Assembly (NCBI GenBank): GCA_002914805.1
Contig: JXTB01000552.1
Location: forward strand, 89,955 to 153,954
DNA from: Parasponia andersonii
Lineage: Eukaryota > Streptophyta > Magnoliopsida > Rosales > Cannabaceae
Length of the DNA: 64,000 nucleotides
Reading direction: 5' to 3'
Position numbers and translations under genes: made by a program. Within the stretch, counting starts at the first letter, position 1. Each line of letters begins with the position of its first letter. Shown in pieces: positions 31,798 to 43,196 of this stretch. The notes below the pieces were generated by a model. That model saw only the letters and a list, made by a program, of their open reading frames with translations, had not been told where the DNA came from and searched no databases.

Positions 31798-34100
31798 CTA
31801 GGTAGCCTTCGGTTTATAAGGAACTAGTTTCATCATACGTCTGCTAATATCATCAGGTACATCCGATTTTTCTCTATTTCCCACTAAATATATAGTCTCT
31901 GTATAGCTATACAACCATACGTCAACTATGTAATACTGGGAATACAAAGTATATCGATTGATACGTTGATGCAGATACACCCCCAATGCATGCATACATG
32001 GAAGACTTATCAAATCAAACTTCCTACAACTACAACTCTTTGTATGTAAGTTAACCTAACCTTCTCTATCACCGTCCATCACATAAAACTCATAGTAGCT
32101 GAGCAGCTGCACAATTATAGTCTTCGTAACCTCAATACGCTCTTCCAATTTCTTTTTAATTTTTTTGGCTAATGGTTTATTGGAATCTATTGCCAAGATT
32201 TTCCTTTCAAAGGACCAAGTTTACAGTACATACCCCAGAAACTCTGCAAAAGTTGTGATTGGATACTTTCGTGCATCTCTACTAGTATTGTTAAAGCTCT
32301 CAGTATTATTACTTGTAATGAAATTGTAACGAAGTCCAAAGAAGTTTGCACGACTCCATTTCTCAATGCTTATTTCAACTAAATAATAAGCAATGGTTTC
32401 ATCCTTGACTTTGATCTTCTCAAAATGATGAAGAAAGTTACTCATCCGATAAGATTTTGCCACCAAGAAGTATTCACTATAGCAATGATCAGTCTTGAAT
32501 TTTGCTTAAATATTCATATTAACATGATGTATGTGCACTCGATGATGTGCTTCAGGGAACATAGTAGACAATGCATTCATAATACTTGGGTGTCAGTCTG
32601 ATGCGAAGACCAAGTTTTCAACGTCTCCAATTGCTTCCCTTAGTTTCACAATAAAATACATCTAAGATTCGTTATTCTCTGAGTCCACTACTCTAAATGC
32701 AACAGGATACAACTGCTTGTTTGCATCTTATGCAATAACAGCCAATATTGTCTTTCCACAGTTGGTTTTTAAGAATGATTCATTCACACATAACACAGGA
32801 CGACATGCTACTCTAAAGTCCCTAATAGATACACTAAGTAATATGAAGAAATACTTGAAACACCTCAACTCATCGGTCTTTAAATAAGTTACTGTTCCTG
32901 AATTGATCTTCTCTAACATATATAGGTAAAATGGTAGCTTTTGTTACGATCCATCCAATGTTCTCCTAACATACACAAGTGCTTTTTTCTTATACCTTCA
33001 TGTCTTTTCATACATCATGTTAATCCCATAGTCTCTAGAGAAATCGTCAATTATTAACCAAGGGGCCTAATTTAGATTAGCTGGATTTGTGTGCTTTCTC
33101 TTAATGCAATGTCTAATAACCTATTGTGCAACTTGTCAGTTGTCCTTATGCCTTATTACCAATGAACATGTATGTTTAGGCATATCTTCGCACCTTAAAG
33201 ATGTCAGATTGTGCTATTTTTCTAGCTTGCAACCACTATGTATAATTGTCATCTATATATGTAATAAACCAATAGTTTTTTCCTGACTTTTTCATCTTGA
33301 ACTCAAAATTGGACTTCATTGCATATAAGTGCAACTTCAACTTTAAGTCTTCTTTATTCTCAAATAGTTGACCTATCATGATTTTCACTGAATTACAAGA
33401 TCCAATTGATAAGTTTTTTGGGGTTTTTTATGGCAATTCTCCCACCAAAAATACAGGAACAATTCATTTGGATGCATTATCTACCATTCTTATCCTACGG
33501 ACTCCACTACTTGAAGTCTCTACGGTTGTCCCTAGAGTCTTCGGTACTTTACTTGACTCTTCTTGTAATCTATTCTTACTAGTTGCATATTCCTTTTTAT
33601 TATTTGCAAGTTCCTTCTTAATGTTGTTTAAGTTAACACTATCACCAAAGCATTCGTTCAACTCATCTAGAGGATATGTTGCTAATGCAGCCGGAGTTAG
33701 ATCTACCTGTTGCTCTTCTACTTTCTCCGCACCTCTTTCCGGAAAAAAATAAGGCAATTTGACTATAACTCTCACCCATAGGACTCAACTTCGATAAAAT
33801 GGACACATATAAAAGGGTACAGTACAGAATAAAGTAAGATAACTCCTCAAGCCAAAGTTCTGGCTCACTATCAGTATTAATCTTCGTTGGATGAATAGAG
33901 ATTCTATCTCCACTACCACATTTATAAATAACCTTAAGTTCTAAATCAAAGCGATATTTATCAACTCTACTTAGATCATACAACTTATCTATAAGGGTCA
34001 TATAAGTTATACCCTTCCATACACCCATAGTCTTACTTTCTTTAGCAATATAAGACCATAATATTTTCTCTAACAAAAACTTCCACTCACTATTATACAA
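31798..34100 (-). pseudogene. MuDR-type MULE transposase gene, degenerate
   Basis: Read from 34100 downward. The N-terminal part (WKFLLEKILWSYIAKESKTM ... MTLIDKLYDLSRVDKYRFDL) matches the usual MULE N-terminus. The transposase core starts at about 32919 (LEKINSGTVTYLKTDE, then FKYFFILLSVSIRDFR, CRPVLCVNESFLKTNCGKT) and carries on at 32466-32221 (FEKIKVKDETIAYYLVEISI, then EKWSRANFFGLRYNFITSNN). The SWIM zinc finger lies at about 32045-31970: CSCRKFDLISLPCMHALGVY with the CxC...CxH pattern intact. Stops and frameshifts separate these blocks, for example between 32466 and 32728 and throughout 33000-33460. The enzyme would bind the terminal repeats and cut; this copy is dead. Confidence 0.87.
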
Positions 34101-34189
34101 AATTATGATGTTAAAATGTGACTCTGCATATAAAACAAACTAATCAGAATAATCATAGATTATAAAATAAAAATCCAAAATTATCAATT

Positions 34190-34420
34190 GTTGAAATTAA
34201 AAAGGGATCTTAATTCATCGAAATTCATAGAAACTAAGTTGAATATACATCAAAATGTGGTTGAAATTAAAGAATGTGAAATGTACTTAAATATTCATCG
34301 AAAATACATTGAAACTAAATCGAAATTACATCAAATTCTTATCAAATTTTTTATTATACTCGAAATACATTCAAAATAAAATTAAAATTGGTCAAAATGG
34401 CATCGAATTTTCGTTTTTTA
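34190..34420 (-). repeat. Right subterminal CATCGAAA motif array
   Basis: CATCGAAAT, GAAACTAA and ATCGAAATTACATC words recur every 10-25 bases in orientation opposite to the left array. Confidence 0.6.
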
Positions 34421-34864
34421 CCATTTCGTTTTTTATCAGGATGATAGGCCATTGTTTTCCAGAATTTTGCATAAATCACAAAAATCAACTTTTAATGCTT
34501 AAATCATGCTTAGACCATATCAAAACTTAGTTTTAAACCTTTTCAAACAATACCTATAACATTTAAACATATAAATTACATACCCATTTAATCAACTTTT
34601 CACTTCTTTGTTTTTCGCCTTTTTTAGCTTTTCTCCTTTTCTTCCTCTCTAATCGCACAATTTTAGCTCCTCAAATATTATGTTAACTTCAATAATTAGA
34701 GAATATATTTAAAGGATACAAATGGAAGAATTAGATGTGCAGTATGGAAGCTAGGTTAAATAGGAGAAGAGAGGCATAAACATTGTAAGCCAATTCCTAA
34801 AGATAAAAGTGACATTTCAGGTACCCATATGCATATTTTTTTTAGACTTTTATTGACCAAAATA

Positions 34865-34912
34865 TACTGCCTAAAATAGGGGTATTAGGATGCATAAATG
34901 GCCTAATTTCTC
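34865..34912 (-). repeat. Right terminal inverted repeat of the MULE
   Basis: Pairs with 27190-27245; the outermost bases read GAGAAATTAGG on the minus strand. Confidence 0.85.
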
Positions 34913-35236
34913 TATAGAAAATGTTAATATTGTAGCTTTTCCTATGATCTTAATGTGATTTTTCAATGAAATTTTACATACAAAAAGCTATAGTCATTTT
35001 TTTATTTGCATTATTGCTTTAATCTTGTATATGCTTTTTTTTTTCTTTTTCCTTACTTTAATCCTTCATATACTTTTTTCTTGCTCTTTTTTTTTTTTTT
35101 TAAGTTTTGTTTGGTTTCTGAGGGGAAAAAAAATCAGTTTTGTAATAAATAATGTAGAAAGGGAAGAATAACGGGGTATTCTTGCTTTTATGCTCTGTCT
35201 CCATTGGAGATGCTAAGATTGTTCTCTGATTAGTAT

Positions 35237-35277
<41 letters not shown>

Positions 35278-36419
35278 CTTAAAGAAACAACCCAGCTTCT
35301 TTATTCATTTTCATTTTTGTAATTATATTTTGGTAGTAAATATGTGTGCCTTATAGTAAAAAATGTATAGTTGTTGCATTATGAGTTATAGTCACAAATT
35401 AGATCTTATATTGTTTGAAACTGTAAAAATCCTATGATCACCATGGGTTGTGTGACCTACAATCTCACACTACTAATCTTAATATTGACATAGTTTTTTA
35501 TGTGAAAAATAGACTTCATGTGAGTTTAGGATATTGTTAAATGCTATTATAAATTACTAAGCTATTGAAAAAGTCACAAATATGTTATTATCATAACCTT
35601 TGTTACTTTAAATCACAAATATTGACTATTGTCATGATTGTGTGACCTAGATTGTATGATCTAAAGTCACATATTGTGACTACTAATTTGTAAGTTATAG
35701 TTTTTCATGTGAAAATTAGATTTTGTGTGAGTTATGAGCATTATTATTCATTTTTAAAGAGCTATTATTAAGTCATTATTAGCCAATGTGAATACTTATT
35801 TTGATTTTGAAAGATAGGTAATAATTTGGTGAATGAGATGCATATATTGTAAGAAATATTGACATGATTTATTAAATTGTAATTTGGTCAATAATTTCTT
35901 AGAAACAATGAAAAACATGAATAATGTTTAGTAGAACATTAATTGTATGACTAATTATGCGTAACAAAATATATCAATATGAATTAAGTGGAATGTTCTC
36001 TAGCTCTTGTTATTGTCCTTTACAAATGTGTGATTATTAGTTACACTAAAATATAAATTGTCTTAACTATTCGTAATGATATAAAATAGATTGTGACTAC
36101 CAGTCACAAAATGTTGAGATGTGTAACAATTTAAAACATACTTGGAAATTCACAAAATTATGATGGTACTCAAGGTTTTAAAAATTCACAATATTCATAA
36201 TGACGTAAAACAAACTGCTTCATTAAAAAAAAAAAAATAGTCACAAAATTATGACTACCAACAACAAAGTATAAAATGTCAGAAGGGTGGTTTCAAATGA
36301 CAATTTTTTCTCTCTTCAAAAGTAACTAAAAAAGTCATTATTTTGAACTATAAATGTCATTTTAAAAAAGTGAATAAAATAAAGTCAATTTGGCCCAAAT
36401 TTGAACTACCCAAATCAAG
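34913..36419. other. Intergenic, no gene recognised; (TA)n at 35239-35274
   Basis: AT-rich. Between about 35390 and 36250 the word GTCACAAA/TTGTGACT with nearby TATGATC or TGACTA recurs roughly every 100 bp in both orientations, suggesting a decayed repeat. No unit or ends could be set. Confidence 0.35.
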
Positions 36420-36720
36420 CTTTTTTTCAAATTTTCATACAATTTTTATTAGAAAAATATCACTCTTTAAAATAATTTAGAAAAATGTCATTTTTCAAAT
36501 GGTTACTAATTATGAGTTTCTGAAAATTGATTACTAGTTACCAGCTATATACCAGTTATAAGTACTTCTAGTTACTAGAAACTGGTTACCAGTTACAAGT
36601 TACCATTTTTTTTAAAATGATATTTTTCTAAATATTTTTTAAAAAATAGTATTTCCAATAAAAACATTAATGTACCTAAAAAAACAATATTTCTAATAAA
36701 AACCGTAGCGTACCTAAAAA
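36420..36720 (+). repeat. Dispersed repeat, AGAAAAATAnCA arms with GTTACTAGTTACC core (copy 1)
   Basis: TTATTAGAAAAATATCACT at the left and AAATGATATTTTTCTAAATA at the right are inverted arms. They enclose a run of GTTACTAGTTACCAG-like words (36510-36605). The same structure occurs inverted at 53640-53960 and in relatives at 36870-37170 and 56860-57240. Confidence 0.7.
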
Positions 36721-36869
36721 AATGCTAACCACCGTATTTTCAAATTAGTTTTTTCTGAAAATACTGTATAATATCTAATTTCCCCTAGTACTTTTCCCTT
36801 AGCGCTTCTTACAAAATTCTAGGCCTAAACTATTAAAAATTGAAAAATCTGGTATGGACAGATTTATTT

Positions 36870-37170
36870 TAAAAATCTCATATCGATTTACAAGTTTTAT
36901 TAGAAAAATAACACTTTTGAAAAATTTAGAAAAATACTATTTTTTTTCAAAATTGATATTTTTCAATGATACTCGAGGTAACCAATTAGGTTATTTAAAG
37001 TAACTAATCCAATTATTTGAAGCAACTGCTCAAATTACCATAAGTAACTCGACTAGCTACCTAACATATCTCATCAATTAATAAAAGTGGTATTTTTCTA
37101 AATATTTTTATAATTGGTATTTATATAATTAAATCCAAGATATTTCAGAACAATTACCGAGTTTTTTCAA
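36870..37170 (+). repeat. Dispersed repeat, same family (copy 2)
   Basis: TTTTATTAGAAAAATAACACT at the left and AGTGGTATTTTTCTAAATAT at the right enclose a core of GTAACTnn and GGTAACC words, more diverged than copy 1. Confidence 0.55.
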
Positions 37171-37182
37171 TATTTTGATAAA

Positions 37183-37460
37183 TTACCATAAAAAATCAAA
37201 TTTCCTCCTTTCCTTATTAACAGTCTTTAGAGCAAAGCCCAGTACGCTGGCCCGCTGCATTGAACTGTCGTATTCTGGCGAAAAACTTGTATTGTGCATG
37301 TGTTTGGATGTATCTCTCCGAGATTTGGTTGAACTCGAGCATTGTTTTTCTTTTAGGCTAGTAAGCATATTTAGTTTGTGATAATGGCATAGTTTCATCC
37401 GAAGTACAATTAATGGCAGAAAGGGTAATCAGGATAATTGAAAGGCGAGATTATAGGACT
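37183..37460 (-). other. Possible small coding exon, unrecognised
   Basis: An open minus-strand frame (37183-37398) and a second frame ending in PLSQTKYAY plus stop at 37358-37360 overlap here. The last roughly 30 bases (37358-37387) nearly match 39411-39444, where the frame also ends LSQTAYAY plus stop. Shared ending and stop suggest two related short genes or a duplicated fragment. The rest is not alignable by eye, and no function is suggested. Confidence 0.25.
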
Positions 37461-39345
37461 AGTACTTTTAATTACAGTTTAATCTAACCTAAGCTTCCAC
37501 CAAAATGCTTAGGGATATAATAAATACATATATATACATATGTACATATATATAGATATATACGTATATACCAGTGCATCAGTACTATTAATTAAGCATT
37601 AATGATTGTCATGTTGTCAGAGTTAGTGAACCACGTCTCATTATTACAACACTAATACATGCACGTCTTTTTTATACTTCTTGGTGCGGTGCTAGGCACA
37701 AGAATGGTACTATATGTAGATTACTAGCATGTAAGTGTTTCCTGACCAGTGAAAGTTCGTAAATGACCAAAAAGACCCTTTCCCATCTTTCATCCAAAAA
37801 TGGAAAAATAAAAAAAAATAAGAAAAAAAAACTTTTTCCTCCCTCTTATAATTAGTAATTAGGCCACATTTGGTTTGCTTGGAATAGAAAGGTCACTCCA
37901 GTAAAAGACTAATTCCAGTGTTTGGTTTGAAATTTAGGATAAAAAAATTCTAATTCCTTTATAATCACAATTCTACTATTTAGTGTATTAGAAATTACAA
38001 AAATTTTCCTAATGAATTAAGTATCTATTCGTTGTTGATGTCTGAAAAAGTGAAATTACTTTCTTTTTTCTTCCCTAAAACTTTGTCTCTCTCACGCCCT
38101 CACTTACCATCAGCTCACTTTTTATTAATATATATATATATATATATATAGGTATGAATAATACTTACCCAGCTTATTTCAAAAAATAATAATAATAGTT
38201 ACCCAACTATTACTTTTTTATTTATTTAAGAGTTAAATAAATATATTTAACATAGTATAATTTTTGTCCATTTTGATTTTAATAATATGAATTAATTTTT
38301 TAATATTATTAAATAATTAAAAAAATTGTAATTTTTTACCCAATAAAATTATATATTGGTAAATATAAATGTACACATAGTTGACAAAAAAAATGTATAA
38401 AATTTTAGAAACTTGGGTATTTTATTCAATATACTACTGATTTCATTTCATTCCAATATTTTTCTAAATAAAATAATTATTATTCTAATACTAATTTTTA
38501 TTTTCAACCAAATAATAGAATATCACTCTTATTTCTATTATGAAATAAATATCACTCTTATTTCTATTATGATTTCAATACATTAAGATTCTTATTATAA
38601 TTCTTCTTACTATTCTAATTTTATTCCGCGAATAATACGCAATTTAAGTCTATTCAATATGCAGATGGACTCAAAGTCTTAAACTCAGTAAAGTCTTAAA
38701 CTCAGTAAAGGGAGATGAGCTCGTATAAATTAAGCATGCAATTTGGTTTAAAATGGGACCCTCATTATTATAGAGCACTTAATATTGGTAAATGGGAAAC
38801 TGTAATTCTGATTCCACATAAACTTTTTCTAAAGGATTGATCCTAATCTCTTCTCCAAATTGCAATCAGATGATGAAAACAGAAGACATATTTGCTTTTG
38901 ATCAAACCAATGACTATAAGCAAATTGGTGCCGGAAAAGATAATTGATGAAAATAGTCACCAATTATTTCTTTCGCACTTAATTCGAACGAAAACTGATT
39001 ATTAAAGAGTGATTAAAGAGAGAAGCATTGGTAATTCCAATCGGGTAGGCACTCAAATGTTTTAAAATAAATTAGAACTACGGGCGGGCGGGTAGCAATT
39101 ATTTGATTCCAGAATTAGTTCTTAAAATTGATAACAAACGGAAACACTTTTTATTTTTAATTTTTATTTGCTAAGGTACAATATTGAATATTTATGATCA
39201 TAGCATAAACATCAATCATGATACCTTATATAGTACACCATACATATATAACGATTTATAGCGTAAATTCCACATATATGATTACAGAACTTAATTATAC
39301 ATGATAATCGACTTTAAATCCTGCATAAACTTTTGCAAATATACA

Positions 39346-39392
<47 letters not shown>

Positions 39393-39412
39393 TTGCATAG
39401 TATTGATGGAGC
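37461..39412. other. Intergenic with small direct duplications
   Basis: No gene is seen. A 28-29-bp unit, AATATCACTCTTATTTCTAT plus TATGA, occurs twice at about 38519-38573. AAAGTCTTAAACTCAGTA occurs twice at 38674-38708. (TA)n tracts lie at 38128-38150 and 39350-39384. A possible MITE-type end (ATTTGGTTTGCTTGGAATAG, 37868) has no clear partner. Confidence 0.5.
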
Positions 39413-39662
39413 TTAGTAAGCATATGCAGTTTGTGATAATGATGGTCCATTATAAATGCCCAAACAACTAAGGGAAGAAAACCATGTAACCGGCCTTGAG
39501 GCTTTCCTTGATGGGTTTCTGCAGAAAGCAGGCGCTGATGATCTTCTTGAAGACCCTTTTCTTTTGACGACTGATGATTTACGAGTTACCGTCACCTTCT
39601 TCTCCATTAGATGCAACACTATTGAATCCAACTCTGCAAATATATTCATATATACACAGCCA
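39413..39662 (-). pseudogene. HMA-like exon remnant or short uncharacterised coding exon
   Basis: After a good acceptor (ATATTTGCAG, minus strand) the frame reads ELDSIVLHLMEKKVTVT. This aligns with the start of the third exon of the HMA gene above (ELETHLIEKKQSRVSV) and with the general HMA beta-strand wording KKVTVT. The intron phase is also the same. Downstream the frame is basic and Ser-rich (SSVVKRKGSSRRSS), unlike an HMA domain, and ends LSQTAYAY plus stop. No CxxC exon is found up to the gap at 40044. It may be a frameshifted pseudogene, or a gene whose 5' exons lie in or past the gap. Confidence 0.35.
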
Positions 39663-39834
39663 TATTGCACATTACAACTTATAAAACATAACCAATTTCT
39701 ATAATTAAAGTACGTAATTTGTTTATGTGCCATATATATGTACATAATATTTATATGTATATGGTATTACTAATATTAAGACGTAAATGATGATCAGTAG
39801 TATACAATCTTCTTTAACTTGCTTTATGGATTAG

Positions 39835-40144
39835 AATATATATATATATATATATAGGTTGCTCCAATAGGTATTATTTTTTTTTACCTATGGATAGGTA
39901 TATATATATATAAGTATTATTTTTTTTTACCTATGGGTAGGTGTATATATATATATATATACTCATGCATATGTGTATGTGTAAAAACCCACCGTGATCA
40001 ACATCTGAAATGATATCCGCATATATATATATATATATATATANNNNNNNNNNNNNNNNNNNNNNNNNNNNNNNNNNNNNNNNNNNNNNNNNNNNNNNNN
40101 NNNNNNNNNNNNNNNNNNNNNNTATATATATATATATATATATA
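39835..40144. repeat. (TA)n tracts and assembly gap (Ns 40044-40122)
   Basis: A 79-base run of N sits inside a (TA)n microsatellite (40021-40043 and 40123-40144). Just left, two near-copies of TATTATTTTTTTTTACCTATGG lie at about 39871 and 39914, each next to a (TA)n run. The gap length is probably arbitrary. Confidence 0.9.
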
Positions 40145-42478
40145 ATAATACTTGCTGTACCAACTTTTATACCAAAATTTTAATACCAACACATATGGTA
40201 TGTAATTTGTTATCACTTAATTGATGATAATATTTATTTTATTTGTGATAAATATTAATGTACTAATTAGATATTGGCAATTTATATACCACGTATATAC
40301 TACATATATGTTGGTACAAAAATTGGGATATATAGTGTTATCATCAATGTAATTAATATGATTCATGATAATTAATCATTTGGTTGGTACATAAAGAACT
40401 TAATAATATTAATACTGAGCTTTTCTCATAAAAAACAATACTGGGCATTTTAAACCGTCATTTATATAGAATTTAGTTCAAATATTCATACTACTAATAG
40501 GTCTAGTCTAAAAATTTGATTTTAATATAATTTGACATTAATTCATAATTAAATACACTACTAACAAGTATGACCTGTTATATAACTTGTACTTAATATG
40601 ATCTATTAGTATAATCTTTCGTTCAGAAATATACACTACGAAAAAGTATATATACAATAAATATATAAATTACTACCGTAGGGTTTGACGAACAATTTCT
40701 TGTACCTTTTTTTTTCCGCTAGCTAGAGGACCGCATTCATCATTCATTACAATATTACATAGGTGAATATATATATATATATATATATGGGTTTGTGACT
40801 GAATCAATCTCGTTCATATTTTGACCAATACAGTTGTATTATATTCCATCTAATACAGATTATTTAAAATATAGCATGTATTAGTTAATATATTAGTCAA
40901 AATATGAACGGGACTGGTCCTCAAGGGAATAAATCCGTGAATAAATCCGTGGCTTATATGTATTTATAGTATCAGTAAGTACTCATCGCAGTTTTATGTG
41001 CTATTTAATATCAGATATGGGCACGATGAAGAGAAGTATATATATTTACAGCGACTTGGACCAATATCATAATTAAGTGCAGTCTGATAATATATCCAAC
41101 TAGTCAAAAGATATATACTTGCGAAAAGAATCAAAGAAAGCACGCCAAACTTTTAGAGTAAATGTTTAGTTAGCTCTAATGATATTGTTTTCCTAAATAT
41201 GTAAGTTTCAAGGCAAGTAAGAATCTGATTAGAAAAGAATATTTACAAAAATTGTCATGAATCAGCATCCACATTTAAAAAGTTAGTTAAGTAGTAGGTG
41301 AAATATCAACCATATTAATGTTATTTATATCATTTTGCAATTCATATTAGGCGCTGTGTTTCAACTTGAGTATTTATTGGGGACATTTAAGTGTTTTATT
41401 TATGATTTTAATTTCACGAGGGGCCAAAGAATCTCTTTTAATTTGATGGGATGTTTTGAATTAGGCTAAAGATGGATCGTTTGGAAACAAGATTGTGATC
41501 GTTTGGAAAAGGATTGTGACCCACGACCTATCTTTTGAAAAACTGGCATGGATCGGATTATGTGTCTGAAAACAGTTTTTGTATTTATGGATAAAATCAG
41601 CTACGAGCTTTTTAACATGTAGATGAGATGTTTTATCTTTTTGTTATTAATTGACACTAGGATAAATATAGAAATAGGATGGTTTCATGAAAGCTTAAAA
41701 CAATTTCTCTGTTTTTGTTAAAATTCTTTCAAAGAAAGTCATGTAGGCCTAAAAGCTTAATTTCATACTATTTCATACAAATAAGCTTAAGGTTATTTTA
41801 TCTAGCCAGCACTAAATCCTCAAATCTAAAGTGCTAAAGGTACATGTGGTATTTAGCACCACACACTATAATAGAAATTGGCTCTGCACATTTAAATTTG
41901 CATGTGAATTTCATATATCTAGTAATTATGTGATACTATTCACCATATAAACAATGTTAGAGGAATCTACTGCTTAATTTGTTTGCCATGCCTGGTATAC
42001 TAGCACCATTGGTAACGTTTAGTACTTTTTTAACTATCGAGAGACGAAAGATTCATGCATTATGGCTTTCTATCTTAATTTCTTCTGGTAGTTTGTATGA
42101 AGCCATAGTTCTTGAGCTCTATCATATTTACCTTTCTAATATTGATTAGCTGATTTTTTTCATCAATTATATATAGAGAATCTAATTACTATTATGTTAA
42201 TCCAAATTATGGTACCACACGTGGTCTTCACCTACTGACCTACTATGGTACTATAGCTAGCTATAACTGCTTATTTCTTTCTCCCTATTTTATCTTTTCA
42301 TTTAACCTGTGTGAATGTTCTGCATTGATTAATGATGTCCGAAATTCACAAAATCAATGGGTTCCTTTACTGATAGTCTGATACCGGCCAGTGACTGATA
42401 ATTTATACTAAACAAAATCAGTTTATTAGACTCAAAGAGTATTGACCACGAAATAATGTAACTAATTCAAGTTCCTAG
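40145..42478. other. Intergenic, no gene recognised
   Basis: AT-rich DNA. Near 40795-40920 CTCGTTCATATTTTGACCAA (about 40809) and, inverted, ATATTAGTCAAAATATGAACG (about 40891) form an imperfect inverted repeat with a spacer of about 60 bp. A (TA)n tract lies at 40767-40788. No coding sequence is recognised. Confidence 0.4.
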
Positions 42479-42811
42479 TTATGTGAGTTTCACCTCACTC
42501 TTCCTGCCTCGGCCCCCGAAAGAAATATAAAAACGTTCGAATAAATTATACATAGTAAAATATATAAATATATATATATATATATCGGATTTTTGTGATT
42601 TCTTTTGGACAACTTGACTAGCCCATTCAGCAAGGGTGTAATCTGTTACACACAGATCTAACAAGGCCCACTGGTCCATTGTCCCATATATGAAAAACTT
42701 GTCGTTGACCAATTTTGTATGCTGCTCATTTTGTGGATTTTCGGCGGAGCACCAAGAGGACCTAAAGAGTGTTGAAGACCATAACCTCTCCTCACTCTTT
42801 ACCATTTTCAC
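42479..42811 (-). other. Unrecognised ORF, 110 codons, possible exon
   Basis: The codons before the internal (TA)n tract look protein-like (SSWCSAENPQNEQHTK, DQWALLDLCVTDYTLAEWAS). After it the frame is simple sequence. An N at 42859 lies just upstream. An acceptor-like CCTACAG precedes GTAGTGAAAATG at about 42817. I know no matching family. It could be the last exon of a minus-strand gene or chance. Confidence 0.25.
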
Positions 42812-43196
42812 TACCTGTAGGCACCGGAGAAGAGGCAGTCAATGGGCTTTCAAGACCANTTATTTGCTTTGATTTATTAATTCAATTCACACAAGCCACA
42901 TCTCTCAATTTTTTCTAAATTTATTGTTGATAAAACCTCCATCAACATACAGCATGCTAGTTATGCAACTTTTGATCAGAGAGGCAAAATCTGCATGTAG
43001 AATAACACACACGATGCATGGAACAACTCACACACTCCACACATGCATACCCATTCACCTATTTTACTCCTTTGCAAACCCTAATCTCTCTTCCACACAA
43101 GATCACATAGATAGCCAAGTACAAACACTAGTACTAGTATCTAGCAGCAACAAAGGCTGCTTTCTCTTCCATTTCCTCAGCTAGCTATAGACCACC
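42812..43196 (+). promoter_or_regulatory. Probable LTPG promoter and 5' UTR
   Basis: Holds ACACACGATGCATGG (a CATGCA/RY-like core) and several CACACA words at about 43005-43045. The leader before the ATG is rich in AGCAACAAAGG and CTTCC words. A clear TATA box is not seen. CCACCATGT around 43192-43200 is a good start context. Confidence 0.35.

Larger units (their letters stand above)
27190..34912. mobile_element. Mutator-like element carrying transposase and Ulp1-like peptidase genes, 7.7 kb, decayed
   Basis: The left end reads AGAAATTAGGCCAAATATGC, then CTCTTTAATACCCTTATTTT. The right end in reverse complement reads GAGAAATTAGGCCATTTATG, then CATCCTAATACCCCTATTTT. That is an inverted match of over 40 bp. 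Left flank is TATAAAAAT (27181-27189) and right flank TATAGAAAAT (34913-34922), a 9-bp duplication with one extra G. Inside are a convergent Ulp1-like gene (plus) and a MuDR-type transposase (minus), with TCGAT-rich arrays near each end and between the genes. MULEs bearing Ulp1 genes are known from Arabidopsis (Kaonashi) and melon (CUMULE). Both genes have many stops. Confidence 0.88.

Noticed and set aside
3366-37386. CRISPR array
   Set aside because: The regularly spaced words are transposon motif arrays and minisatellites without constant repeats plus unique spacers; the sequence is eukaryotic.
37868-38650. MITE with ATTTGGTTTGC and CAACCAAATAATAG ends
   Set aside because: The candidate ends do not pair beyond a few bases and no target duplication is visible.
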